A stretch of DNA of 64,000 bases from contig NC_003280.10 in NCBI RefSeq assembly GCF_000002985.6, positions 930,001 through 994,000 on the forward strand, read 5' to 3'. This document shows positions 22,836 through 34,150 of this stretch, in pieces. This DNA comes from Caenorhabditis elegans. Its lineage: Eukaryota > Nematoda > Chromadorea > Rhabditida > Rhabditidae. The stretch's first letter is position 1. The number at the start of each line of letters is the position of its first letter. The notes under the pieces are model-generated. The model did no database searches. It was not told where the DNA came from and worked only from the letters and a program-made list of their open reading frames with translations. The position numbers and the translations under genes are program-made.

Positions 22836-23361
22836 GGTTTAAGCTGTAAGCTAAATTATTTGCAAAAAAAACATTTTCGGCAAAACGTCGCAACTTCATA
22901 GCAAAGTCCTGCAACTTAATAAAAACATTTATATAACTTTGTAAAAAGCTGTTAAGAAGTTGCTAAAACCACCGGGATTGTGAGCGAAATTTAGCTATAC
23001 ATCTGCTAAGAAATTGCAAAAGTCGTCTGAAAAGCTGCAAAAGTTTGCTTAAAAGCTAAAATGCCTAATTGTTGATAAGAAGTTGCAAGAGTATGCTATG
23101 AAGTTAGGCCGTTTTGCCGAGTTGCATTGCGAAATGCCGTACCCTCCTAGCCGAAATCAATAGTACATGCACGTCTTCTCTGTCTGCGTTTCCAGCCCTC
23201 TCATCTTACCTGCCCTTATAAGAATCACATGAACCACATGTGTCCAGGAGGAGGGGAGTCCTAGCCCCCCTCCGCTTGGCAGAGTTATTATTAGAAAAGA
23301 AGGCGGAGAGGGGTCTATAATTTGCATAACATGGGGGTCGGGGGGAGCGGCAAGCAACACG
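22836..23361. other. Intergenic spacer, no gene seen
   Basis: AT-rich sequence with a run of degenerate AAGTTGC/AAGCTGC words (about 22880-23110) and then a GC-richer stretch. No exon with family motifs and no RNA gene recognised. Confidence 0.5.
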
Positions 23362-23535
23362 TGATGTCAGAATGTCCCATGTCGGTTTGATCTTCGAAAA
23401 ATGCGGGAGTTGAGTCACAGACATCTCAACCAATTTTGCATGGTTAAGAGCGTGCTGACGTCACATTTTTCTGGGAGAAAATTCCCGCATTTTTTGTAGA
23501 TCAAGCTGCTATGGGACAGCCTGACACCACATGAA
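23362..23535. mobile_element. Palindromic MITE (TGTCAGAATGTCCCAT termini), copy 2
   Basis: Same element as at 20630 (arms GTCAGAATGTCCCAT and ATGGGACAGCCTGACACC; inner AAAAATGCGGGA / TCCCGCATTTTTTGTAGATC). It sits about 250 bp before the truncation point of the following DUF3557 copy. Confidence 0.8.
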
Positions 23536-23784
23536 GCAATTGGCAACCGTCGGAGCATGCCGAACTTGTCGAGCTCACAGCTTATATCACATAACAAAAC
23601 TAGGGCCCGAATGTAAATATCTGAGCTCTTTGGCGAGTTGGCTGCTGCAGAGCAGACGGGCTCACTTTTCCTCTGTCTTCGTGGGAAAACCCGATAGATG
23701 AGCTATCTCAGGTGTGCTCAGTTGGTGGTGGCTGTCTTGCTGGGTGCTAGAAAGTCATATTGATCCGTTTGACTGCAAATAAAT

Positions 23785-24670
23785 AGTATTTCAGTCAATA
23801 AGATTCAATACAATCTACGTGTGTGTTGGCAAGGAAGCGCTAGTCTAAAAATATTCCAAAAAAAGATGTTACTGAGGAAAGGGATTTTCATAGGAATGTT
23901 GTAGTGGGCGAAGATCCTGACGAGATTTCTGTCAACTTGAGAGAGTTTAAAGATATCGATAGACCTGAACTAACATCCTATCGTATTTTGCTCACAGCCA
24001 GACCGGGGCACGAAGACTTAAGAAACGACAGGAAGCTCCACGAAGCAATGAAGTATTTACTTAAGAAATTTTTCGGTGGAAGAGTTATTGTCAAAGTTGA
24101 TAAGCTTACCATTTTTTGTCGAATTGTACTACGGATCCCGGCAAGTTTGAAGTTTCAAGTTCATAACTTGCAATTATTTTCTTCGGATAATAATCAGCTC
24201 TTTGAGGCAATTAAGCCAATACTGGACTTTTCCACACCTCTGAGCTCTATTACTCTATATTTTGGCTATAAGATCAATTATGAGGATCCAATTATCCGAT
24301 CCACGGAAACTCTGTATTTTGACGGCTACTTTTTACTTCTAGATAACGACCTGGAGAACTTGAATAAGCTCCGTCACAAACGAGTCCATTTATCTCTCAA
24401 GCCCTCTTCCCGATGGCAAAATGTGCCAAGGCTCATAGACAATTGGATTGAGGTTGGACGAGAAGCTGGTTTTTATTATTCGCTTGAAATGAATGAAGAA
24501 ATCAGAGCAAGGGAGATTTTGAAGACTGTTATGATTAATCATAAAGAGAGGATTATTGAGAGGTAAGCCTACTGATATTGACAGGAAGGTGCACTACATG
24601 TTTTCCTATCAGCTACGAGTTTTGTGAAACGCATTGTTTAATGCATCTCAGAGTTCAACCTCGATACTGA
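23785..24670 (+). pseudogene. DUF3557 copy, 5'-truncated (unit G of the tandem set)
   Basis: Homology to the neighbouring copies starts abruptly at about 23785, in the sequence corresponding to SNSISVN, and the first stretch is frame-disturbed. From about 23900 it is open: GEDPDEISVNLREF, KLHEAMKYLLKKFFGGRVIV, LRIPASLKFQVHNLQL, RHKRVHLSL, WIEVGREAGFYYSLEM. Exon 3 lost its first part, but a CCTATCAG acceptor restores phase to the shared end (HLRVQPRY). No exon 1 was found. A protein could start at the internal ATG near 23904, but this is probably a decaying copy. Confidence 0.7.
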
Positions 24671-24973
24671 TATTGATATTTTTTGAATAAATAAATAATT
24701 GTGTACAGACCACTGCAGTAACTGTTTCAGAAAATGACGCTAACACCAAAAGAAGATTACTGACTACATTAAGAGGAGCTTTTCGCAAAACAGTTGTTTG
24801 TGTCATAAAATCACACCTCCTACAAAATTTATGTCGTTCTAGAAAACACTGATAAGCTTGAGCAAACACATTCAATACATAACCTCTAACTATCTCTAAC
24901 AACAAAAAATATTTTCTCACTTTTTCTGATCCTCTTACAGCACCTCTTTTTCATTACTATTTTTGAGTAAGGC

Positions 24974-26337
24974 ATGGAAAAATTGAAGCCACTTTCCTAT
25001 TTAAGTACTAAATCTATTATACAATATTTTGATCCGATTTTACGGTAATTTTTAGAGTTTCTAAAAATAACAAAAACTATTTATTGTTTTAATTTGTTTA
25101 ATGCTTTCTGAAAAAAAAGAGCTGGTTTGAAATTTCGCAACAAAATTGTTTTGTTGGGAAAAAGAGCTTGTTATTACAGTTGTGCCCAGTTGCAGTAGTT
25201 TGCAGTTCGTAGTTTGTATTTTGTAATTTATACTTTCCAGTTTCTGTTTTTGAGGTACTATAATACTTTATATGTATAACGGTCCGTTTGAATTTCCACC
25301 AACAATTCAGCATACGGAAAGGAAAGAAATTCCCAACACATGCTTCGTACATGTTCTTCTGTTGATAATATTCAGAATTTCAGATTCCACCTTTCCCAAC
25401 AATACCCATCTCTTCTTTCAACCGAAAGATCTGTGCCACTCCGCCTGGATTCATTAAAATTAGGCGGCAATAGTGATTCAGTCAATAGTATTAGATGCGA
25501 ATTAGCTGTATATCGGCACGGAGGCCGTCTTTCTAAAAAATTCAAACTGGACGTGACCGAGGATGGAAAAGTTGATATGAATATTGTTGTGGTGGAAGGT
25601 CTTGGGGAAATTCTCGTAGACTTGAGAGGAAATCGAGAGATAAATACTGCCGATGTTATGAAAATATTCGGGGGGAGAGGTCTCATTATTGTTGGCACAC
25701 TTTCCATCGGATGTCGAGGGATACTGCGGATACCGTCAAGATTGAAGTTTGAGATCCGTGACTTGGAATTAGGAAGTGAGGATAATATTAAGCTCTTTGA
25801 GGAGATCAAGCCATTGCTGCATCTTACTTCTTTTCCTCTAAACTATTTTTCTCTCTTCAACAGCTATAACTTGAGGTACGAAGATCCAGTTGTTCAATCC
25901 ACTGGTGTTCTTATCTTCAAAAATATTTCTTCCTTTGATAATAATGAGCTCGAAAATTTAAATGAGCTCCGTCACAAGCGAGCTCACTTATCGTTCGACC
26001 GTTATTTCGAGTTGCAAATAATCGTAGGACTCATTGGCAACTGGATTAAATTTGGACGAGATATTGGTACTTATTATTCAGTTGAATTGCAAGCAAAAAA
26101 CAAAGGATCGGAGGTTTTGGAGATTATTAAAAGAAATCACGAAGAGAGGATTATTGACCGGTAGGCCTATCACTATTGGCATGTAAGTACCCTACATGTT
26201 ACCCTACATGTTTCAGACCTAACGAGGATCCGAACATCGTCCTACTTCGTATGAACAATTTATTAGCTCTTTATATCAGCTACGAGTTTTATGAAAAGTA
26301 TTGTTTAATGCATTTCAGAGTTCAACCTCGATACTGA
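24974..26337 (+). CDS. DUF3557-family protein with core block deleted, 322 aa (unit H)
   Basis: Exons 24974..25044 (MEKLKPLSYLSTKSIIQYFD), 25384..26160 and 26217..26337 give 969 nt in frame. Exon 2 starts FHLSQQYPSLLSTERSVPLR, then YRHGGRLSKKFKLDVTEDG and EILVDLRGN. It then jumps to IFGGRGLIIVGTLSIGCRG, so the KLHEAMKYL..KL helix present in sister copies is missing in frame. LRIPSRLKFEIRDLELGSED, RHKRAHLSF and WIKFGRDIGTYYSVEL follow, with exon 3 ending HFRVQPRY. Flanking 3' sequence (about 26340-26560) duplicates that of unit G (about 24670-24900), which shows tandem duplication. Confidence 0.77.
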
Positions 26338-26673
26338 TATTGATATTTTTTGAATAAATAAATAATTGTGTACAGACCACTGCAGTAACTGTTTCAGAAA
26401 ATGACGCTAACACCGAGAGAAGATTACTGACTACATTAAGAGGAGCTTTTCGCAAAACAGTTATATGTGTCATATAATCACAAACCTACAAAATTTATGT
26501 CGTAGAAGAAAAAACTGATACTGAAGCAAACACGGCATACAAGGAATATTTTCTCACTCTTTCTGATTCTCTTGAATTTCCATACCTCTTTGTCGTTCAA
26601 AATAGAAATTCTCACTATCTCAAGTTCTCTCATAGTCCCATGCCTCTTGTTCATTCCTATTTCGAAATTAGAA

Positions 26674-27961
26674 ATGGAAAAACCAAAGCCACTTTCCTAT
26701 GCCAGTACTGTCATTCAATATTCGGACCCGAATTTAAGGTAGGTTTTAACATTTATAAAAACAACTATAATTGGTTAAATTTGTTTAAAGCATTACGGAA
26801 AAAACGAGATGTTTTGATATTTCGCAACAGAAATTTTTTCGCCAGGAAAAAAAATAATAGTAATTTTATTGTAATTATCTAGTTTGTAGTTTGTAGATTC
26901 CAGTTTCTGCAGTTTTATTCTGCATTTTCACTAAACTTTAAGACATCTTTACAATCCCATTCTGTAGGAAATATGACGTCACATAACCGGAAAATTCGCT
27001 CTAGTTTCGCTCCAGTCTGTAGTTTGTAGTTCGTAGTTTTGTGGGCATTCAAAGTATTAAATAACTAATTCTGATTTCCAGATTCCGCCTTTCCCAACAA
27101 TGCTCATCACTTGGCTCAACCGATAAATCTGTGCCACTCCATCTAGAATCCCTGAAATTAAGCGGCAATAGTATTTCAGTCAATGCGATTGAGTACGAAT
27201 TAGCTATATATCGGCACGGAGGCGCTCGTCCGAAAAAATTCAAAGTGGATGTAACTGAAAAGGGAAGAGTTGATATGAATCTCGTCGTGGAAGAAGATCC
27301 GGAGGAGATTCTCGTAGACTTGAGAGGAAATCAAGAGAGAACTATTGCCAATGTTGTCACAGAGCTGGCTAACCAGAGAAGGATTGAGAATATCGAGAAA
27401 ATGATACAAAGAAGAAGAAACTATTTTCTTGTGCTCACAGTTGGAAGGGTCCGTGAAGTGATGATCTATGAGAGGAAGCTCCACGAGGCAGTAAAGTACT
27501 TGGTTGAAAAGCTATTAGGTGGGAGAGGTATTATCAAAGTTGACACACTTTCCATTCGATCTCGAGGGATACTGCGGATACCGTCAAGATTGAAGTTTGA
27601 GATCCGTGACTTGGAATTAAGAAGTGAGGATAATAATAAGATCTTTGAGGCGATCAAGTTTGGATTTTGTGAAGCACTGGATGTTACATGGTAAAGAAAT
27701 CGGATCTTATTATACATTCGTGATTACCGAGCAGAATATAAATGAGGCTATGAGTAGGATTAGAGAAGAGTATGAAGGGTGAGTTTCTTTCTGATTATTT
27801 GTACATTTTTCGTATTTAAAATTTCCAGGATTGCTTGGAAGACTGGGGAGATCACTATAAATATGAAAGCCGATTCTCAACTTGTAATCACCAAGATTCA
27901 ACAAGGCGATGCATGGATTTTGGGGATGAAAGTCAAAAGTCGAGTTGTTTTGGAATATTGA
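26674..27961 (+). pseudogene. Chimeric DUF3557 gene (unit I), recombinant and frameshifted
   Basis: Exon 1 (26674..26738, MEKPKPLSYASTVIQYSDPN..) and most of exon 2 (from 27082) match unit H: YRHGGARPKKFKVDVTEKG, KLHEAVKYLVEKLLGGRGII, LRIPSRLKFEIRDLELRSED. At about 27660 the H-type sequence ends. WMLHGKEIGSYYTFVITEQN follows one frame away, and exon 3 (27839..27961, INMKADSQLVITKIQQGDAW.. to VKSRVVLEY) is clearly of the type seen in the gene at 28961. About 100 residues are lost at the junction, and the spliced frame meets a TAA. A product of unequal recombination between two subfamilies. Confidence 0.8.
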
Positions 27962-28960
27962 TTTATCAATCTATGCGCTTTTTTTTCGAATAAAATACAT
28001 ACTACAAACTATACTAAATTTTTATGATATTGTACTTGCGCTACAGGTTCTCAGTCTAAACATCTAATAATTTGGTGGCTGTCCTGAGGACAGGTTAAGA
28101 TCTTAAACGCGATTCCCAAAGTAATATTTATTAAATAATAATAGCAAATACAAGTTGGTTGAATGATTGACGGAATGATTGGAGGGGACAAGAAATAGTG
28201 TGCAATAGCATTGTACGGAAAAGGATTCCAATATTTCCCGTATAATAGTTTATTAATAAGAATGTATAGATTAAGGGGTCAGAAAGGGGTAGAAGGTCCA
28301 GAAAGGATGAATGGGGGATTCTACATCTAGAACCGTTTGATGCTTGAACCATGTTATATGCACAGAATAGCGTCTTATATACCATACATACAAATCGAGT
28401 TATGCTAATCGAGTTACAAATCGAGTTATGCAGTTGGGGGCGAAGGTGGTAATGTGATGGGAACGACGAGAATATTGTTTCCCTATGGCTAATAGAAGAT
28501 CAGAAATCATAATCAAAGAGCAAGCGATTTGACAGCGGCTATCTCAAAACCCGGCAAGATTTTTCACACTCTCCCAACTTGGGTAACTTCGCTATTTGTT
28601 CGGTGGAGCACATTTGCGCACGGCAATCAGTGATCGGCAATTTTTGTGATTTTTCGGTCCTGATAATTTATTTTTTTGAACAAATATATTATAGCCTGAA
28701 CTCTTTTTGAAATGCTGTAAAAACCCAATACAGTTATCCCAAAAACCTGCGTGTCTGGCCTGTAAGTAAAGGAACGTAACAGCTGCTCACCTGAGCCGTT
28801 CTTTCTCCTCTCCCCTCTTACACAGATATTGTTCCAGATGTCTTGCCACGTTGCTCTGTGTGCCAATACGGATCGATGAAATTGCGACGTGCACAGCGTT
28901 TACGCACTGTGCCCAATTTTTCAGCCACTCTCCTAATTGTACCTCTTTAGTGTACACAAT
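27962..28960. other. Intergenic region upstream of the 28961 gene
   Basis: About 1 kb without a gene. It ends with the putative promoter of the next gene, including GGATCGATGAAATTGCGACG at about 28870. A GGTGGAGCACATTTGCGCAC segment at about 28600 resembles the E-box-like part of the module seen upstream of other family members. Confidence 0.5.
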
Positions 28961-30101
28961 ATGTCGTACTCCAAACCTATGAGCTACCCAGTAATAAAAT
29001 GCCTATTGGAGCATTTGGATCCCAATTTGAGGTTAGTTTTTAAAGGTTTTTTTTTAATGAAATTCGATTAAAATTAATGTTTCAGATTCAAACTTGCTCT
29101 CAGTTGCCCGTTAATCAAAAACCTTGAAAAATTGGTTCATTTGCACATCAAGTACCTAAAATTGACAGATCACAGCATCACGATAAACAAGGATACCTAT
29201 CAATTTACGGTTCACAATACAAAAAATGGTTTCTTACACGATATCGATGAACGGGATGAGCTAGATCTTAGCCCAATTCATGAAGATCCAAATGAGCTCA
29301 TAATTGACGTGAGAAAAAATATAAGATGGTATTTTAGAGCAGCAAATGTTTCTAGTGAGAATACTATTCAGCTGAAGATTGGAGATAAATTTGAAATTCT
29401 GAGATATCGTAGGAAGATGCATGAAGCTTTGAAATACCTTCTCGGGAAACTATTTGAAGGAAAAACCGTTAAAGTGAACCACCTCACCATTAAATGTGGA
29501 AATGTTATCCGAATTCTGTCAACTGTGAAATTTCGCGTCAAAATATTGGAAGTTCTTGATGAAAATACTTATGATGAATTGGACACCATTCGTTCGATAA
29601 TTCAAACCTCTAGCCTTCCATTAAACGTTGAAACATTTCGGTTTCTACAAGCCCCAGTATCCAGACATGAACTTATTAGAACGGCTGGAATGTTGGAAAT
29701 TCGATGTTCAATTGATGTCCACACGCTAGCAACACTGAACCACAGAAGAGTTCATGCTCCATATTTTTATGAATGGAGAAGCAATTGTTTTGTCGATTTT
29801 TTGGAAATTTGGATGGAATACGGTAAAGAAATTGGGTCTTATTATACATTCAATATTTTCGAGCATAGGATAGATAAAGCTATGAAGAGAATCAGAAAAA
29901 TGTATAAAAGAAGTGTTGAGGCTGGGTGAGTATTTATATCCTTGAATTTTAATTTCAAATATCTTTCCTTTCAGGTCTGCGAGGAGGGCTGGTCAGCTCA
30001 CTCTCAATATGAACAATAGTTCACAACTCGTGATCAGCAAAGTTAAACAAGGAGATGCATGGATTCTTGGGGTGGAAGTCAAAGATCGAATGGTTTTGTA
30101 A
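28961..30101 (+). CDS. DUF3557-family protein, 345 aa
   Basis: Exons 28961..29031, 29086..29925 and 29975..30101 (1038 nt, in frame). Exon 1: MSYSKPMSYPVIKCLLEHLD then PNLR. Exon 2: FKLALSCPLIKNLEKLVHLH, YLKLTDHSITINKDTYQF, HDIDERDELDLSPIHEDPNE, KMHEALKYLLGKLFEGKTVK, a conserved LPLNVETFRF segment, HRRVHAPYF, and WMEYGKEIGSYYTFNIFEHR. Exon 3 ends LVISKVKQGDAWILGVEVKD. It represents the subfamily that donated the 3' end of the chimera at 26674. No transmembrane or signal sequence. Function unknown. Confidence 0.85.
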
Positions 30102-30456
30102 ATTAAATTATGAATTTTTTTATATGGTTATGTACATGTTTTTTGTTGAATAAATCACAAACTGGAAAATAATTTTTTAGAGAAAACGGAACTACAGACA
30201 TTTGAGTTAAAATCATTCTCAGATAATTTTCAACACGACGATCTAGGTTCAGGTGCAATGGCTTGTCTGATTTCAAACCCCTACATACTGTGATCAAGGC
30301 TGTCGCGGCAACCGGCAATTGCCAAAGTTGGCGAACGCTGAAAACTTCGGCAACTTGGTTGCAGGTTGCCGCACAGCCCTTATTGGGATACCGTACGTTT
30401 TGGTGTGCCGTCCGCTGAGTTGTGTACACTTGACCTCCCTCTCCTCTTTTGTTTCC
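30102..30456. other. Intergenic, no gene seen
   Basis: 3' region of the preceding gene and a stretch with TTGCCGCACAGCC-like repeat fragments. No exon motif apart from the promoter module that follows. Confidence 0.45.
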
Positions 30457-30503
30457 CGCGCAGCAGATGTGCGATGGATCGATAGAATTGAAAGGGGGTC
30501 TAT
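30457..30503 (+). promoter_or_regulatory. Shared upstream module of the DUF3557 family
   Basis: Contains CCGCGCAGCAGATGTGCGAT, then GGATCGATAGAATTG and AGGGGGTCT, about 35-80 bp before the ATG at 30536. Close matches precede the genes at 51345, 36959(-) and 48946(-), and weaker ones those at 44303 and 28961. Confidence 0.6.
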
Positions 30504-30535
30504 TGTGATTCTTGTGGTCTTACCCACACACTACT

Positions 30536-30690
30536 ATGGCGGATTCCAAGCGGCTGAGCTACCCAGCGTTGACATGCTTGTTGAAGCATTTGGAGCCGAA
30601 TTTGAGGTGAGTTATTGGAGGTAATTTGTCAGTTAAAACGAATAATTTTAGATTCCAAATCGCTATCATGTGATCTCAATCAAGCCTTTA
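30536..30690 (+). pseudogene. DUF3557 orphan: promoter, exon 1 and first codons of exon 2
   Basis: ATG at 30536 gives MADSKRLSYPALTCLLKHLE then PNLR and a GTGAGT donor (exon 30536..30606). After a 45 bp intron, exon 2 begins IPNRYHV/FQIAIM-like sequence and hits TGA within eight codons. Homology then ends in a palindromic-repeat fragment (about 30690-30770). The rest of the gene was lost when repeats and the protease duplication arrived. Confidence 0.75.
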
Positions 30691-31246
30691 TTATGATATT
30701 TGGTTGTTTTGGATCATTATAGGCGCATTTAGAAAAAAATCCCACTGGCGCTACTCCACCTTTAAAATTTCGAAATTCAATGTTTTTCAACCAAAATATA
30801 TCTTACAAGCCCATAATATTTTCGTGTTTCAACAAGTGTGATAATAAATATTTCTTATATTGGAGTTTGTATAAATCTACTCATACCACCCCAACTTGAC
30901 CGAATATCATAATTTAAGAAACAACATACTTTTGGGATCTTGAAAGGTTCCAGTAAGTTTTGGTAGAACTATGGCATTTGGTTAGATTAAATTATGTTTT
31001 TAAAAAAATAAGTGTCAAAGCCCGAAAACCGCAAAATATGCAATCTGAAAAATGTCTTGTGTGTGAGAACAAATTATGAATTGATAAGACTGCAAGGAGT
31101 ACATGTGTTGATAAATAAAATTTTTTTACATGTTATACATATAATAGAAAAATGTCTTAGTTATCTATAAAATAATTAATCATTGACTCAAAATTTCCAT
31201 GCTCTCAAAAATCAAGGTTTTGTGTGCGAAACTCGAGTATCAATAA

Positions 31247-32593
31247 TTATGAGCCACCTAGTAATTCAAATTCGATAGGAATTGAAATAGAATCTGCCAT
31301 TCCACATGCATTCACATCTCGTGCCAACTTCATATATCCCTGCTCTCCCCATTAAGTTCCAAATGAGCCCTTTACAATCCAATAATTTTGGCCTCCCTCG
31401 ATACCGTAACCAACAATTGTCAACGATCGAGCATCAGTGGCCTTCCCGCATTCTTCCTGGGTAGGGCTATAGATTCCAGTTTTGTAGTTGAAGAAGGATG
31501 GTGGGGCCTTCATTCCTGAAATTAGTAATCAAACAATTACTTGAATAAAAGGTATTAACTCACTGAAATACCCAGGTCCGTGCTCTTTGATGAATAACTT
31601 CAGCAACGTTTCAGGTAGATTTCCGACAAGTAGCATATTAGTTGGCCAAAGTTTTATTTTGTTCTCGTCATATTTACATTTTTCATTCTCCTTTCCCACA
31701 TATGGGTAGTCAGCTTCGGTTACTACTCCGTTTTTCTTAATGAATCTGGAATTTCGGATGAAAAATGTTTGAAAATCTCAAAACAAGAAAAAAAAACTTA
31801 CTCATGACTTAAAATATTCTCCTGACATGGGCTTGTGAAGTTACCACAATCAATAATCTGTTGCTCGGAAAACGACAAAACTGTTCGATTATTAGCCTTG
31901 GCGTACATTGACTCAATTGCGGAAATCGCTGCAAAAGCATAGGATGCATTGCACTATCCCTGATCTTTGACAGGTCCGACGATCCCCTTCTCTCTCCAGT
32001 CGAAGAAATCTGGAGTTCTGAGGTTGTTCGATTGATATTGTGGTTGAGATGTTTGAGACGTCTTCGGTCCAGATGGCATGTAGTGACGATAGAGGAAAGA
32101 TAATATTTTGGCAATGACAAAGAAGACGACAATGTAAGTGCTGATGTTTTTACAGTTGCACAGCCTTTTGGGCGACTCTCCTCTGAAATAATTCAAATTA
32201 GAGTTTTCATAGGGTCTAGGCTCAGGCTTTGGCTTAGCTTTAGGTCAGGCTACGGCTAAGGCTTAGGCTCACGCTAAAGCTTAGAGTTTAGCTCAGGCTT
32301 ATGCCTTGGCATAGGCTTAGGTTTAGGCTCAGGCTTAGGCTTAGCTTCAGGGAAAGGACTGACTATTTACTCTTGTATGTGGCCGGACTGGACAAAACAA
32401 CCTATGCACATGCATGTCACCTGAGTTTAGCTGATGCCTAGTTGATGTCTCTTCGGCTTAGGCTTAGCTTTAGGTTTAGGGTTAGGCTGAAAGCTTAATC
32501 TAAAAGACTGGCTTTTTACTTATAATCTTACCCAACCGAAACGTAGACTTGTTTCCGATCTGCTCTTGAGGGTTGTTTAGTAGTATTAATCAT
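31247..32593 (-). pseudogene. Papain-like cysteine protease homologue, left copy (two stop codons)
   Basis: Minus-strand exons 32593..32532, 32182..31802, 31745..31564 and 31515..31247. The N-terminus is a short basic cytoplasmic stretch, a membrane span (ISTYIVVFFVIAKILSFLY) and, without a propeptide, the mature domain FFDWREKGIVGPVKDQG. A TAG (31956..31954) interrupts just before CNASYAFAAISAIES. Later segments include LSFSEQQIIDCGN, YPYVGKENEKC, IVGYGIEGGQNYWIVKGSFG, then TAA before WGEQGYMKLARDVNACGM. It resembles the worm C32B5.7-like group of papain relatives. Catalytic Cys, His and Asn positions read Ser, Arg-like and Gly, so even the ancestor would be inactive. Confidence 0.82.
32212..32350. 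repeat. Interstitial degenerate TTAGGC block
   Basis: Mixed TTAGGC, TCAGGC, AAGGCT words. It lies in the first intron of the left protease copy, at the spacer of the inverted duplication. A shorter block is at about 32455-32490. Confidence 0.75.
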
Positions 32594-33005
32594 TGGGAAT
32601 CTGCAATTGTTCACTTATCTAGGCCTATTTTTATACGTTTGTTCATTGCTAATACTATTTATTTCCTCATGATGAGTAATTTGGAGAAACAAATTTTTGA
32701 ACGTTTCTAGAAACAACTCCGGAAAACCTGGGAAATGGAAAAAAGTGTATCTAAACTATTATCAATTCCCAATCATGTTTGATTCTCTGACTCTCCCGGA
32801 AAGACCTTGATCATCTGTCAACGTAGATAGAAACAGGTTCACCGTATCAATTGCTGATAAAATTTGTACTGACAGCCCCAAAATAGCCAAACAATCATGT
32901 ATACCAACAACAAAGGAAGTTAGATGAGGAATTAATTTATATTAGCAATGAATCAATATAAAAAGTAAGGTGAGAAACTGCAAAGTCTCTCTGAAATCAA
33001 AAAAA

Positions 33006-33073
33006 ATGAAGTCCAAACCTTCAAGCTATCAAAGTTTGAAAACAGTTCTCAAACATGTGGATTTCAATTTGAG
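33006..33073 (+). pseudogene. Orphan DUF3557 exon 1
   Basis: Encodes MKSKPSSYQSLKTVLKHVDF then NLR, ending at AG|GTTGAT in the family's phase 2. It is closest to exon 1 of the gene at 61700 (SYQSSKAVLKHLDYNSR). No DUF3557 exon 2 follows; the next exon on this strand is protease exon 2, which also starts in phase 2. Confidence 0.7.
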
Positions 33074-33238
33074 GTTGATCTTAAACACTTGGCCTGCGTG
33101 GCTTGACTGTGGCCTGATAGTGAGTGGTAGGCCGGCTCCTGGATAGTTTGAGCACATGCTTTTGGTCTAAATAGTGACTTCGATTTTAATTAAATTTTAT
33201 GAGATGTTACGAGTCTAAAACCGAATTGCATTATTCAG

Positions 33239-34150
33239 AGAAAAGTTTCCCGAAAAGCCAGCAAACTTGAGAAACACTCGCAATTATATTGGCCTATTCC
33301 TCCTCACTGCGTTAACGTTCTACATCATTGGTGCATTAGTTCAACAAAGAACTCAAAACTACAAGAATGCCAAAAAACCGTTTTTGGATTGGAGGGATGA
33401 AGGAGTCGTTGGACCTGTGAAAGATCAGGGGAATTGCAATGCATCCTATGCTTTTGCTGCAATTTCAGCCATTGAGTCCATGTACGCCATCGCCAACGGA
33501 CAACTTTTGTCGTTTTCGGAGCAGCAGATTATTGATTGCTTGGGCGGTTGTGCAATCGAATCAGATCCAATGATGGCGATGACGTAAGACATACCTTATG
33601 CAGTAGTCATAATGATAAACAGCTACAACCTGCAAATATAAATTTCAGTTACTTGGAACGTAAAGGAATAGAAACATATACGGACTACCCATTTGTTGGC
33701 AAGAAAAATGAAAAATGTGAATATGACTCAAAAAAAGCGTATCTTATACTAGATGACACTTATGATATGAGCGATGAATCTTTGGCATTGGTGTTTATCG
33801 ACGAAAGGGGACCTGGGCTATTCAGTGAGTTACATGTTGAATTAAAAATTATGCAAGTTTATTATTTATTCTAAATTCCAGCAATGAATACTCCACCATC
33901 CTTCTTCAACTACAAAAGTGGAATCTACAACCCCACTGAGGAAGAATGTAAGAGTACTAATGAAAAGCGAGCGTTGACAATTGTTGGGTACGGCAACGAT
34001 AAAGGGCAAAATTATTGGATTGTGAAGGGCTCATTTGGAACTTAATGGGGAGAGCAGGGATATATGAAGTTGGCACGAGATGTGAATGCATGTGGAATGG
34101 CAGATTCGATTTCAATTCCCATCGCATTTAAATTACAAGGTGGCTCATAA
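33239..34150 (+). pseudogene. Papain-like cysteine protease homologue, right copy (premature stop)
   Basis: Exons 33239..33583, 33649..33824 and 33882 onward. Membrane span (YIGLFLLTALTFYIIGALV), no propeptide, then FLDWRDEGVVGPVKDQGNCN, ASYAFAAISAIES, LSFSEQQIIDCLGGC, YPFVGKKNEKC, ALTIVGYGNDKGQNYWIVKG. In-frame TAA at 34043 precedes WGEQGYMKLARDVNACGM; the frame would otherwise run to 34150. The papain CGSCW motif is CNASY here, the active-site His position reads KRAL, and KNSWG is KGSFG. All three catalytic residues are lost. The TAA is shared with the left copy. The original exon 1 is not seen on this arm. Confidence 0.82.
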
